In this document: in pieces, positions 33,526-41,479 of the stretch
Position numbering within the stretch: position 1 is the first letter of the stretch
Layout of the letters: each line of letters starts with the position of its first letter
From: Bin87 sp965207585
GTDB taxonomy: Bacteria > Chloroflexota > Dehalococcoidia > Lucifugimonadales > UBA3495
Assembly: GCA_965207585.1 (NCBI GenBank)
Contig: CBDBMT010000003.1
Span: 496,001 to 560,000, forward strand
Reading direction: 5' to 3'
Length of the DNA: 64,000 bases
Position numbers and translations under genes: made by a program
The notes under the pieces: model-generated
Databases searched by the model: none
What the model saw: only the letters and a program-made list of their open reading frames with translations
Told to the model about the DNA's origin: nothing

Positions 33526-35259
33526 ATGGCTGAAACATCCATAAACGAGAACGTCCGCTACGAACCCAATGAAAACCCACCAAATTCACTGCTGATCGGC
33601 GCCGGATTCCAGGGCGCGCTGGTCATGGTCGGCAGCATCGTCCTCACGGTGGTGATCGTCTTCCGCATCGCGGACCAGCCAGCCGATTACATAGCCTGGG
33701 GCGTATTCGCCGCTCTGCTCATCAGTGGCGCAAACACCATCCTGCAGGCCGTCCGGTTCTGGAGGTTCGGCGCCGGTCACGTCCTGGTGATGGGCACCTC
33801 CGGCACCTTCATCGCGGTCTGCATCGCGGCGCTGGTGGAGGCCGGCCCGGCCGTGATGGCCAGCCTGATCGTCGTTTCTTCCCTGGTCCAGTTCCTGCTC
33901 GCCGCCTGGCTGCCGGCGCTGCGCCGCGTCTTCACTCCCGTGGTCACCGGCACGGTGATCATGCTCATCGCCGCCACGGTCATGCCCATCGTGTTCGACA
34001 TGCTGACCGAGATCCCGCAGGGCGTCCCCGGCGTGGCCGCTCCCGTGGTCCTGATCGTGACCTTGTTGACGATCCTCGCGCTGGTGCTCCGCGGACCCAA
34101 GCCCCTGCGGCTCTGGTCCCCGGTCATCGGCACGGTCGTCGGCTGCGTGGTCGCCGCTCCCCTGGGCCTGTATGACTTCCAGCTGGTGGTGGACGCGCCC
34201 TGGTTCGGCGTTCCCCTGGGTTCCTGGCCGGGGCTGGACTTCACGCCCGGCCCCGAGTTCTGGGCCCTCCTGCCCGCCTTCGTCGCCGTCACCATCGTCG
34301 GCGCGATCGAGACTATCGGCGACGGCGTGGCCATTCAGCGGGTGTCCCGGCGTCGCCCACGCGCCACCGACTATCGCGTCGTGCAGGGCGCGCTCAACGC
34401 CGACGGTCTCGGCAACCTGCTCTCCGGCATCGCCGGAACCCTTCCCAACACCACCTATTCCGGCACGATTCCACTGGTCGAAATCACCGGAATGGCGGCG
34501 CGTCGGGTCGGCATCGCCATCGGCGTCATCCTGCTGGTCCTGGCCTTCCTGCCCAAGGCCACTGCCCTGCTGATTGCCATTCCCAGCCCGGTGGCCGCAG
34601 CGTACATCGCCGTATTCTTCGCCCTGCTGTTCGTGCAGGGCATGCGCATCGTTTTCCGCGACGGTGTCGACCACCGCAAGGCCATGGTTGTAGGCATCTC
34701 CTTCTGGGTCGGCGTGGGTTTCCAGAATGGCGTCATCTTCCCCGATTTGATCGGCGACGGCTTCTGGGCCGTGCTGCTGGGCAACGCCATGACGGCCGGC
34801 GGCATCGCGGCGGTGCTCATGTCGGCCGCTCTTGAACTCACCACGCACCGGGGCCGCCGCCTCCGGCTCACCCTGGACGATCAGGCGCCACGAAAACTGG
34901 ACAACTTCCTGCGCGCCTTCACCGACCGCGTGGATTGCGACGCCGCGACCACCAACCGGGTAACCGCCGCCGGCGAGGAGACCCTGGCCATCGTCTCCCG
35001 GGCCGACGCGCGAGATGCCGGAGCGCCCACTCGCCTCACGGTACGCGCCCGCCATGACGCCGGCAACGTGGAGTTGGAGTTCGCCTCAACCCTGCCCTGC
35101 GCCAACGTTGAGAATCGCATTGCCCGCCTAGCCGAACTGCCCCCCGAACCCGACGACAGCGAGGCCCCTTACCGCCTGCTGGATCACTACGCCTCGGAGG
35201 TCCGCCATCAGAAATACCACGGCCTGGACGTGGTAACCGTCAGCGTGGCCAGTGCCTGA
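33526..35259 (+). CDS. NCS2-type permease fused to an HATPase-like C-terminal domain (copy 2)
   Basis: A 577-residue tandem paralogue of the preceding gene with the same two parts. The permease region shows AIETIGDGVAIQRVSRRRP and GNLLSGIAGTLPNTTYSGT; the tail shows KLDNFLRAFTDRVD, RVTAAGEETLAIVS, RLTVRARHDAGNVELEFAS and RLLDHYASEVRHQKYHGLD. Conservation of the tail in both copies shows that it is maintained. Spacing of 215 bases and the hairpin at 33335 suggest its own promoter; TTGCAA and TATGAA boxes lie about 80 bases upstream. The transported compound may be a purine, pyrimidine or related acid. Confidence 0.8.
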   Translation: MAETSINENVRYEPNENPPNSLLIGAGFQGALVMVGSIVLTVVIVFRIADQPADYIAWGVFAALLISGANTILQAVRFWRFGAGHVLVMGTSGTFIAVCIAALVEAGPAVMASLIVVSSLVQFLLAAWLPALRRVFTPVVTGTVIMLIAATVMPIVFDMLTEIPQGVPGVAAPVVLIVTLLTILALVLRGPKPLRLWSPVIGTVVGCVVAAPLGLYDFQLVVDAPWFGVPLGSWPGLDFTPGPEFWALLPAFVAVTIVGAIETIGDGVAIQRVSRRRPRATDYRVVQGALNADGLGNLLSGIAGTLPNTTYSGTIPLVEITGMAARRVGIAIGVILLVLAFLPKATALLIAIPSPVAAAYIAVFFALLFVQGMRIVFRDGVDHRKAMVVGISFWVGVGFQNGVIFPDLIGDGFWAVLLGNAMTAGGIAAVLMSAALELTTHRGRRLRLTLDDQAPRKLDNFLRAFTDRVDCDAATTNRVTAAGEETLAIVSRADARDAGAPTRLTVRARHDAGNVELEFASTLPCANVENRIARLAELPPEPDDSEAPYRLLDHYASEVRHQKYHGLDVVTVSVASA

Positions 35260-35366
35260 GCCACGCGACATTCTACCCAAGTCCCGAAATAACCCGCGTC
35301 GCTCGCAGCGTACACGGCCACCCCTAAATCAGCCATCTAGTCGTTAACGGCCCATGTGGGAAACTG

Positions 35367-35440
35367 CCGCCGATCATCCTAATTTCCGGCGACCGCAGCA
35401 CAGGCGATGGACTGCGGTCGCCTCCATGCGCCATCGGCGG
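35367..35440. repeat. two-part inverted repeat before the coiled-coil gene
   Basis: The outer arms CCGCCGAT (35367-35374) and ATCGGCGG (35433-35440) and the perfect inner arms GGCGACCGCAG (35388-35398) and CTGCGGTCGCC (35412-35422) are nested. No T-tract follows. It ends 65 bases before the ATG at 35506 and may be a structured leader or the terminator of the permease gene. Confidence 0.5.
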
Positions 35441-35505
35441 TTCCGGGGCAAGGCTCGCATCTGCTATGCTTTCCGGGTAGGCAACACATCTGCGGGAGGG
35501 TACAC

Positions 35506-36480
35506 ATGAGCACGCCGGAAGGACGGGATCAGGTTCCCGAAAATCTGACACCCGAGGGGCGGGCCATAGTCAGACGGCTGGACGAGGTCATTGCCGTGCT
35601 GAACTCTTTCAGCGAAAACCAAACCGAGGTCAACGAAGCGGTGTCTACCCGCCTCCAACAGGGCGAGGAACGCCTGGCTAACCACAGCGAGCTCATCGCA
35701 GAGTCACGTGCCCGCTTCCAACAGGGCGAAGAACGCCTCGCTAAATCGGAAGGCATGCTCGCTGAACTGAAGGAGTTCAACGCCGAAGCCCGCGCCCGTT
35801 TCCAACAGGGCGAAGAACACTTCGCCAACCACGACGAGCTCATTGCAGAGTCGCGCGCCCGCCTACAACAAGGCGAAGAACGCCTCGCTAAGTCGGAAAG
35901 CATGCTCACTGAACTGAAGGAGTCCAACGCCGAAGCCCGCGCCCGTTTCCAACAGGGCGAAGAACGCTCCGCCAACCACGACGAGCTCATTGCAGAGTCG
36001 CGCGCCCGCCTACAACAAGGCGAAGAACGCCTCGCTAAGTCGGAACTGCATTTGGGCTATCTCCGCGGAGCCCACGCTTCCAACGCGACACGACGCGACG
36101 CCGACATCATCGCTTCTGATATGGGCTATCAACTCGTCGACCAACTGCCGCGGGGAATGCTCATCAGCTTCGCCAACATGGCGCGCGCTTCCGGCAAACC
36201 CGAAAACGACGTGCGCAGCTTTCGCGAAGCCGACCTGATCATGCTGGTCCGCGATGCCGATGGGCAACCGGCCTACGTCGCTGTGGAAGCCTCGTTCACG
36301 GTCGCGGCCAGAGATATCGAACGCGCCAAGCGAAACGCTGAGTATCTTCATGAGTTCACAGGCCTGAAAGCCATGGCCGCCGTTGCCGGTGTCGAAATCA
36401 CCAGCGGACAGCACCGGAACGCAAGCGCTGCTGGAGTTCACTGTTATACGATCCCTGCGCGAGATCTAGAGGCCGACTGA
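35506..36480 (+). CDS. repetitive coiled-coil protein with PD-(D/E)XK-like C-terminus
   Basis: A 324-residue protein. Residues 1-180 are a charged coiled coil built from a 49-residue repeat (ARFQQGEERLAKSE, MLAELKE, NHDELIAESRAR). Residues about 190-320 resemble a PD-(D/E)XK nuclease-like domain: RDADIIASDMGYQLVDQLP, then FREADLIMLVRDADGQPAYV and AVEASFTV, where serine replaces the usual catalytic lysine. Similar coiled-coil plus nuclease-like proteins (DUF3782-like) occur in Cyanobacteria. GGGAGGG precedes the ATG; an upstream in-frame ATG at 35407 is not preferred. Function unknown. Confidence 0.7.
   Translation: MSTPEGRDQVPENLTPEGRAIVRRLDEVIAVLNSFSENQTEVNEAVSTRLQQGEERLANHSELIAESRARFQQGEERLAKSEGMLAELKEFNAEARARFQQGEEHFANHDELIAESRARLQQGEERLAKSESMLTELKESNAEARARFQQGEERSANHDELIAESRARLQQGEERLAKSELHLGYLRGAHASNATRRDADIIASDMGYQLVDQLPRGMLISFANMARASGKPENDVRSFREADLIMLVRDADGQPAYVAVEASFTVAARDIERAKRNAEYLHEFTGLKAMAAVAGVEITSGQHRNASAAGVHCYTIPARDLEAD
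35647..36047 (+). repeat. 147-bp coding tandem repeat, about 2.7 copies
   Basis: Copies begin near 35647, 35794 and 35941 (the last partial). The marker GAACGCCTCGCTAA recurs at 35731, 35878 and 36025, exactly 147 bases apart. Copies 2 and 3 are nearly identical, so the latest duplication is recent. The unit is 49 codons and keeps the frame. Confidence 0.85.
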
Positions 36481-36561
36481 CCGACGGAAGGTAACCGTCC
36501 TGTGCATCCATGTAAATTGTCCCGACCCGCCAAAGTGGCTTCGCGCGCGCCTCACCCATCC

Positions 36562-36591
36562 TTGACACCGCCAAATCCCCAAACCTACAAT
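36562..36591 (+). promoter_or_regulatory. sigma70-type promoter of rplU-rpmA-rpmE
   Basis: TTGACA (36562-36567) and TACAAT (36586-36591) with an 18-base spacer, about 26 bases before the rplU ATG. This is the best promoter match in the window. Confidence 0.75.
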
Positions 36592-36617
36592 AGTAGGCCG
36601 TTTGGGAGATTACCGAA

Positions 36618-36989
36618 ATGGATTACGCAATCGTTAAAACCGGCGGCAAGCAGTACCGCGTCTCCCCCGGCGACGTGCTCGACGTCGAGCTGCTGGAAGC
36701 CGAGGAGGGCAGCGCCACGGTGCTGGACCAGGTTCTCGCCGTCTCCCGGGACGGCCAGATGCGCTTCGGCGCCCCCACCGTGGAAGGAGCCCGGGTCATC
36801 GCCGAGGTCCAGTCCCATTACAAGGATCGCAAGATCATCGTCTACAAGTACAAGGCCAAGACCCGGTACCGCCGCAAGAAGGGGCATCGCCAGAACTACA
36901 CCCGCATCCGCATCCAGGATATCGACACGGGAGCGGCGGCGGCAGCGGGCGAACCTCAGGCCGCAGCCGAACCCGAAACAGGAGAATAG
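36618..36989 (+). CDS. rplU: 50S ribosomal protein L21
   Basis: Large-subunit protein that binds 23S rRNA. The 123-residue product opens MDYAIVKTGGKQYRVSPGD and shows the C-terminal RNA-binding YKYKAKTRYRRKKGHRQNYT. An alanine/glutamate-rich tail of about 20 residues extends beyond the usual length of about 103. First gene of a ribosomal trio, 4 bases before rpmA. Confidence 0.97.
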   Translation: MDYAIVKTGGKQYRVSPGDVLDVELLEAEEGSATVLDQVLAVSRDGQMRFGAPTVEGARVIAEVQSHYKDRKIIVYKYKAKTRYRRKKGHRQNYTRIRIQDIDTGAAAAAGEPQAAAEPETGE

Positions 36990-36993
36990 CAAC

Positions 36994-37272
36994 ATGGCCC
37001 ACAAGAAGGCCGGCGGCAGCACCAACAATGGCCGCGACAGCAACGCCAAACGCCTTGGCGTCAAGAAATACGGCGGCGAACGGGTTACCGGCGGCTCCAT
37101 CATCGTCCGCCAGCGCGGCACCCGCATTCATCCTGGCACCAACGTCGGCGTAGGCAAGGACTACACCCTCTTCGCCAAGATCGACGGCCAGGTGACCTAC
37201 GAATGGAAGTCCAAGGGCAAGCGCCGCGTCAGCGTGTATCCGGTCGCCGACGCCCTGGCCGCTGCGGCATAG
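36994..37272 (+). CDS. rpmA: 50S ribosomal protein L27
   Basis: A 92-residue large-subunit protein near the peptidyl transferase centre. It begins MAHKKAGGSTNNGRDSNAKR with no cleavable N-terminal extension of the Firmicutes type, and carries GGSIIVRQRGTRIHPGTNVG. The ATG at 36994 has a GGAG site in the end of rplU. The rplU-rpmA order is conserved in most bacteria. Confidence 0.97.
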   Translation: MAHKKAGGSTNNGRDSNAKRLGVKKYGGERVTGGSIIVRQRGTRIHPGTNVGVGKDYTLFAKIDGQVTYEWKSKGKRRVSVYPVADALAAAA

Positions 37273-37282
37273 AGGCAAGACC

Positions 37283-37486
37283 ATGAAAGCAGAAATCCAT
37301 CCCCAGTACTTCAAGTCCACCGTCACCTGCTCCTGCGGGAACGTCTTCGAGACCGGCGCCACCAAGCCCGCCCTCCGCGTCGAGATCTGCGGCAAGTGCC
37401 ACCCTTTCTACACGGGTGAGCAGCGCATCGTCGACACCCAGGGCCGCATCGAGCGTTTCAGCCGCCGCTTCAACCTGGACGGCTAG
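37283..37486 (+). CDS. rpmE: 50S ribosomal protein L31 (zinc-binding form)
   Basis: A 67-residue L31 with the zinc cysteines in VTCSCGNVF and ICGKCHPFYTG, so it is the C+ form. It lies 10 bases after rpmA and is followed by a strong terminator. In zinc starvation this form is usually replaced by a C- paralogue, not seen here. Confidence 0.96.
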   Translation: MKAEIHPQYFKSTVTCSCGNVFETGATKPALRVEICGKCHPFYTGEQRIVDTQGRIERFSRRFNLDG

Positions 37487-37513
37487 CGCACCACCCCAAC
37501 GATAACCCTTTGG

Positions 37514-37539
37514 CGGGAGCCGGTAGCGGCTCCCGTTTT
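37514..37539 (+). terminator. rho-independent terminator of the ribosomal operon
   Basis: CGGGAGCCG (37514-37522) and CGGCTCCCG (37527-37535) form a perfect 9-base stem with a 4-base loop, followed by TTTT. It lies 27 bases after the rpmE stop. Confidence 0.88.
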
Positions 37540-37612
37540 GCTATAACCACATCTCCCAACCGCCGCGCCACACTCGTAATCGCCAACCCAAATCAACCGG
37601 AGAGGCGGTCTG

Positions 37613-38020
37613 ATGCCGCGCTACGTCCCTAAAACCGTCCGCGAGTACGGACGCATCTACCTGGAGGAACGCCTGGCCGAGCACGGCTGGCAGTGCTTCA
37701 TCGCGCGCCGCAGCCCCAACGAGGATGAGGTCATCGCCGGCATCCCGGAGCAGCATCGCGAAGTCCGCCTCAAGTTCCACTCCCAGGAACACCGCCAGGC
37801 CGTGCGCTTCTACGACGCTGACGGCCTCGACTGGGACTGGGAGTACCTGGTCATCAGCACCGAGATCCTGGCCGACCTGCCGGTGACGTATCTCCTCTCC
37901 CGTGAGGACGTCCGCGAAGACGGCCGGTTGGATGAGGAGTTCGGCGGCGCCCTGTGGCTGCAGCCGGAAGCCTTCTCCGAAACGGCGTTCCGGGAAGCGT
38001 GGCACAAGCTGGATGGCTAG
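37613..38020 (+). CDS. protein of unknown function upstream of DUF1385
   Basis: A 135-residue soluble protein with no recognised domain. It is rich in charged and aromatic residues (REYGRIYLEERLAEHGWQCF, DWDWEYLVISTEILADLP). The stop region overlaps the start of the DUF1385 gene by 8 bases, so the two are co-translated. GGAGAGG precedes the ATG. Confidence 0.65.
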   Translation: MPRYVPKTVREYGRIYLEERLAEHGWQCFIARRSPNEDEVIAGIPEQHREVRLKFHSQEHRQAVRFYDADGLDWDWEYLVISTEILADLPVTYLLSREDVREDGRLDEEFGGALWLQPEAFSETAFREAWHKLDG

Positions 38021-39044
38021 CTCCGCCTCAGACTCCCAGCCCGCCGGTCCCCAGACCACCCGGCCGTTGTACGGCGGCCAGGCCGTGATCGAAGGGGTCA
38101 TGATTCGCGGCGTCCGCCATTACAGCCTGGCCGTGCGTCAGCCCGACGGCCACATCTTCTGCGACACCGAGCCCGTCAGTTCACGCTTTTCCGGGCGCGT
38201 CCGTCGCGTCCCTTTTGTTCGCGGCATCCTGATCCTCGGTGAGACGCTGTGGTACGGCATGAAATCGCTCCAGCGTTCCGCCATCATCGCCGCCGGCGAA
38301 GCCGACAGCGCTGACGGAGCTGACTCCGCCGCCAGCAAGTGGGTCATGGGTATGACCATGGCGATCGCGCTCGCCCTGGGCATCGGCATCTTCCTCGTCC
38401 TGCCCTTGCTGGCCGTCCGGTTGCTTGAAGTATGGATCGAGTCGCGGTTGGCGAGCAACCTCATCGAGGGCGTCATCCGCTTGATCATCCTGGTCGCCTA
38501 CGTGGCCGGCATCTCCGCCATGAAGGACATCCGCCGCGTCTACGCCTACCACGGCGCCGAGCACATGGCCGTCCATACCTACGAAGCGGGCCAGCCGCTC
38601 ACCGTGGAAAACGTGCGCCGGCATCCCACACCGCACCCCCGTTGCGGCACGGCGTTCCTGATTACGGTGGCCATCGTGTCCGTGGCGGCCTTCGCCATTC
38701 TGGATGCCGTACTGTATTCGGGGCTGGGCTGGCGAGTCTTGTCGCGCATTGTACCGATTCCCGTGGTGGCCGCGGTCAGCTACGAGATCATCCGGTTCGC
38801 CGGCGCCCACCGGCAGGCCTGGTTCGGCAAGGCATTGTCCTGGCCGGGTCTCGCGCTCCAGCGCATCACCACCCGCCAACCCGACGAGGACCAGATCCAG
38901 GTCGCCATCGCCGCCATGGAGGCCGCCCTGGCCGCCGACGGTCAAACATCGCCCAGCCCCGCCGAAGCGCAGACGCCGGCGGACGATCGTTCGCCTCCGC
39001 CCGACGGCGGCGGGTCGTGTGATACAGTGGCCCAAACTGGCTGA
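38013..39044 (+). CDS. DUF1385 family membrane protein (YqhQ-like)
   Basis: A 343-residue protein of the DUF1385/YqhQ family. It has YGGQAVIEGVMIRGVRHYSL near the N-terminus, RVPFVRGILILGETLWYGMK, a first membrane segment near 115-135, a second near 150-170, and the histidine/glutamate-rich YHGAEHMAVHTYEAG followed by HPTPHPRCGTAFL, which looks metal-binding. Two further hydrophobic segments follow. Relatives often lie by prfA/prmC; here the ribosomal trio precedes it. Molecular function is unknown. The ATG at 38013 overlaps the previous gene by 8 bases. Confidence 0.85.
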   Translation: MASSASDSQPAGPQTTRPLYGGQAVIEGVMIRGVRHYSLAVRQPDGHIFCDTEPVSSRFSGRVRRVPFVRGILILGETLWYGMKSLQRSAIIAAGEADSADGADSAASKWVMGMTMAIALALGIGIFLVLPLLAVRLLEVWIESRLASNLIEGVIRLIILVAYVAGISAMKDIRRVYAYHGAEHMAVHTYEAGQPLTVENVRRHPTPHPRCGTAFLITVAIVSVAAFAILDAVLYSGLGWRVLSRIVPIPVVAAVSYEIIRFAGAHRQAWFGKALSWPGLALQRITTRQPDEDQIQVAIAAMEAALAADGQTSPSPAEAQTPADDRSPPPDGGGSCDTVAQTG

Positions 39045-39074
39045 CCCTGCCACGCGCGAAGACACAGGTGCACC

Positions 39075-39425
39075 ATGGCTGACGTCCCCGACATGCAGAT
39101 GATCCCCTACCTCACGGCCACGGAGCCCCGCAACTTCGTCGAGCAGGGCCTCCAGCGTTACAACGAACTGCTGGAGCGCCTGGCCGACCAGATGGACGTG
39201 TTGCTGCTCCGCGCCCAGCAGGGCCAATCCATCGACGCCGACCTCGCCGATCAATTGACCGGGATGCGCGAAGCCCTGCGCCCCCGCCACGGCCTGTGCA
39301 TCGACCGTGCCTGCTTCTCCTGCCGCGTCCACGAAGAGGCGATCAAGGAGCACGTCCTGCTGTACGTCGACTGGAAATTGCCCGGCACCGTACAGCAGCT
39401 GGAACGCCTGAAGAACCGGAACTGA
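39075..39425 (+). CDS. small protein of unknown function with a Cys cluster
   Basis: A 116-residue helical protein. A possible metal or redox site is LCIDRACFSCRVHEEAIKEH. No family is recognised. It lies 30 bases after the DUF1385 gene and 29 bases before a Uma2 gene, on the same strand. Confidence 0.6.
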   Translation: MADVPDMQMIPYLTATEPRNFVEQGLQRYNELLERLADQMDVLLLRAQQGQSIDADLADQLTGMREALRPRHGLCIDRACFSCRVHEEAIKEHVLLYVDWKLPGTVQQLERLKNRN

Positions 39426-39454
39426 TCCGACCGCCCTGCGGGAGCGTGGCGCTT

Positions 39455-40267
39455 ATGGTTACTCAACCCTTCGAATTGGATTACGACACCCCTCGCGTGC
39501 CGGAAGAAGACCCCAACATCTTCTATCCCTGCGAGGATGATGAACCCATGGCCGAAGACGACCGCCAGCGCCGCGTCATGATCGACGTCAGCGAGTCCCT
39601 GATCCAACACTACGCCGACCGCCCGGACGTGTACGTGTCGGCGGACATATTCGTCTATTACGAGATGGACAACCCGCGTCGCAACGTGGCGCCGGATGTC
39701 CTGGTATCCTTCGGCGTCAAAGATCGCGAGCGCCTTTCCTACTTCACCTGGCGCGAGGGCAAGCCGCCCGACTTCGTGCTCGAAATATCGTCTCCCAACA
39801 GCTGGCGCCGGGACGCCACCGTGAAACGCGACATCTACGCCGCCATCGGCGTCACTGAGTACTGGCGCTTCGACAACAACCGCGGCCAGGTAGCCCGGCG
39901 GGTGCTGGTCGCAGAGCGGCTGAACGCAGCCAGCGAGTACGAGCCCATCCCCATCTCAACTGCAGATGGGGCCCTCACTGCGTACAGCGCCGTGTTGGGC
40001 CTGGAATTTTTCGCCCAGGACGGCGCGTTGAGAATGTATGACCCCGTCAGCGAAACCTGGCTGAGAAACTTCCGGGAAGAAATAGCCGCCAGACAGATCG
40101 CCGAGGACCGCGCTGAATTCGCCGAAGAACGCGCCCAGACCGCCGAAGCATACGCCGAATTCGCCGAAGGACGCGCCCAAGCCGCCGAAGAACGCGCCCT
40201 GTTCATGGATCGCCTGCTCCGCGAACACGGCATCACTCCACCCAACGGGGACCACCCCGCCGGCTAA
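39455..40267 (+). CDS. Uma2 family protein with C-terminal coiled coil
   Basis: A 270-residue Uma2 protein. Core marks are VSADIFVYYEMDNPRRNVAP followed by DVLVSFGV, PDFVLEISSPNSWRRD, VKRDIYAAIGVTEYWRFD. After residue about 215 a coiled coil of EERAQTAEAYAEFAEGRAQ type follows, common in cyanobacterial Uma2 proteins. The start is ATG 39455. The last 4 bases overlap the convergent hydrolase gene. Confidence 0.85.
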   Translation: MVTQPFELDYDTPRVPEEDPNIFYPCEDDEPMAEDDRQRRVMIDVSESLIQHYADRPDVYVSADIFVYYEMDNPRRNVAPDVLVSFGVKDRERLSYFTWREGKPPDFVLEISSPNSWRRDATVKRDIYAAIGVTEYWRFDNNRGQVARRVLVAERLNAASEYEPIPISTADGALTAYSAVLGLEFFAQDGALRMYDPVSETWLRNFREEIAARQIAEDRAEFAEERAQTAEAYAEFAEGRAQAAEERALFMDRLLREHGITPPNGDHPAG

Positions 40268-41430
40268 CGCGCCACCGCCACGATGTGAAACATGTGGCGG
40301 AATAGCTGCCAGGCCCCCCGCAGCAGCGACTTGAGGTCTCGGTCCGCGTCCGGCCGCACGTGCCGGAAGATGTCGGTCTCGGTGTAGTGCACCTCCATGT
40401 CCAGCCTCTGCTCCCGCAGCGATTCCACCAGGCGCCGCGACTCCCCCACGGGTATCAGCGGATCGCCGACGTCGTGCATGACCCGCATGGCCGTGTTCGC
40501 GCTCCACTGCCCGACGTGGTGGGAGGGCGCTATCGAATCGACCTCGGCCCGGAAGTCCTCCGTCAGTTGGGCGTACCGCCATCTCGCTTCACCGACGTAG
40601 CCCACGCCGGCCAGGAGGTCGAACGCCGCCTCGGTTGATAGGGGAACCCGCGCTTCCGGTTCATACTCTCCGCCCTCGGCGACGGCGCGCGCGCCTTCTT
40701 GATGCGTCGGGTCGTCGATGGAATCGATCAGCATGTTGTTGTACACCCGGCGCGTCAGCCTATCCACCTCCCAATCTCTGTCCCCGTCGTCCTCGATGGC
40801 TTGGCTTGCGGCGATCTGGGCCACGAGATCAGACGTGTCGTAGTACCCACCAAACGCGTTGACGAAAGCGATGTCGTCGGCGATCCGCGGGTCGGCCGCT
40901 GCCACCAGCGCAAAGGACGCGCCCACCGAGAACCCGGCCAGCCCAACCCGCTCCGGATCCACGTAGTCCTCGCCGCGCAGATGGTCAAAGGCCGCCACCA
41001 GGTTGGATATCTCTTCGACGTCGATCTGGGCCTGCTCACCCATGGTCGGCGACCAGTAGTACATCACCGCAAAGCCGGTCCGCGCCAGCGCCTGCCCCAG
41101 GTTGATCACGTCCGGGTCGTCGGCGCCGGCCGCGTTGGCCCCCAGGAACACCAGCACGGCGGCCCGCCGTCTCCCGTCGTCGATCACGTAGACGTCGGCC
41201 TCCCCGACTGATCCGTCATCCCTCGTGAACGAAATTTCGCGACGCTCCGGTTCCCGCGCCACCCAGGTTTGAAACTTCACCGGAGACGGCAGCACCTGGG
41301 AGGCAAACGCGGCGGTGTGGATCGCGGTGGTCGCCGGCTTGAACAGCGCCAGCAGGGCGACCAGCGCCACGCCGGCGACGATGCCGATCAGGTAGCTGCG
41401 ATATGCAATCCATCCCAGGGTGCGCAACAT
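40264..41430 (-). CDS. membrane-anchored alpha/beta hydrolase
   Basis: A 388-residue alpha/beta hydrolase of the dienelactone hydrolase/acyl-peptidase-like group. One N-terminal membrane helix (about 12-34, IGIVAGVALVALLALF) should anchor it with the catalytic domain outside. The nucleophile elbow is VGLAGFSVGASFAL (Ser in GFSVG); the later acidic residue is near VMHDVGDPLIP and the histidine is probably in IFRHVRP. The start is ATG 41430; a GTG at 41454 is the alternative. Substrate unknown. It is followed by the MFS gene upstream on the same strand. Confidence 0.75.
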   Translation of the reverse strand: MLRTLGWIAYRSYLIGIVAGVALVALLALFKPATTAIHTAAFASQVLPSPVKFQTWVAREPERREISFTRDDGSVGEADVYVIDDGRRRAAVLVFLGANAAGADDPDVINLGQALARTGFAVMYYWSPTMGEQAQIDVEEISNLVAAFDHLRGEDYVDPERVGLAGFSVGASFALVAAADPRIADDIAFVNAFGGYYDTSDLVAQIAASQAIEDDGDRDWEVDRLTRRVYNNMLIDSIDDPTHQEGARAVAEGGEYEPEARVPLSTEAAFDLLAGVGYVGEARWRYAQLTEDFRAEVDSIAPSHHVGQWSANTAMRVMHDVGDPLIPVGESRRLVESLREQRLDMEVHYTETDIFRHVRPDADRDLKSLLRGAWQLFRHMFHIVAVAR

Positions 41431-41479
41431 GACATCCGCAGATTGCCGTGCCACGCCAATCGTGACAACAGCCCGAACC

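Noticed and set aside
35647..36047. CRISPR-like array
   Set aside because: The repeat is 147 bases long, contiguous, in frame and coding, with no spacers.
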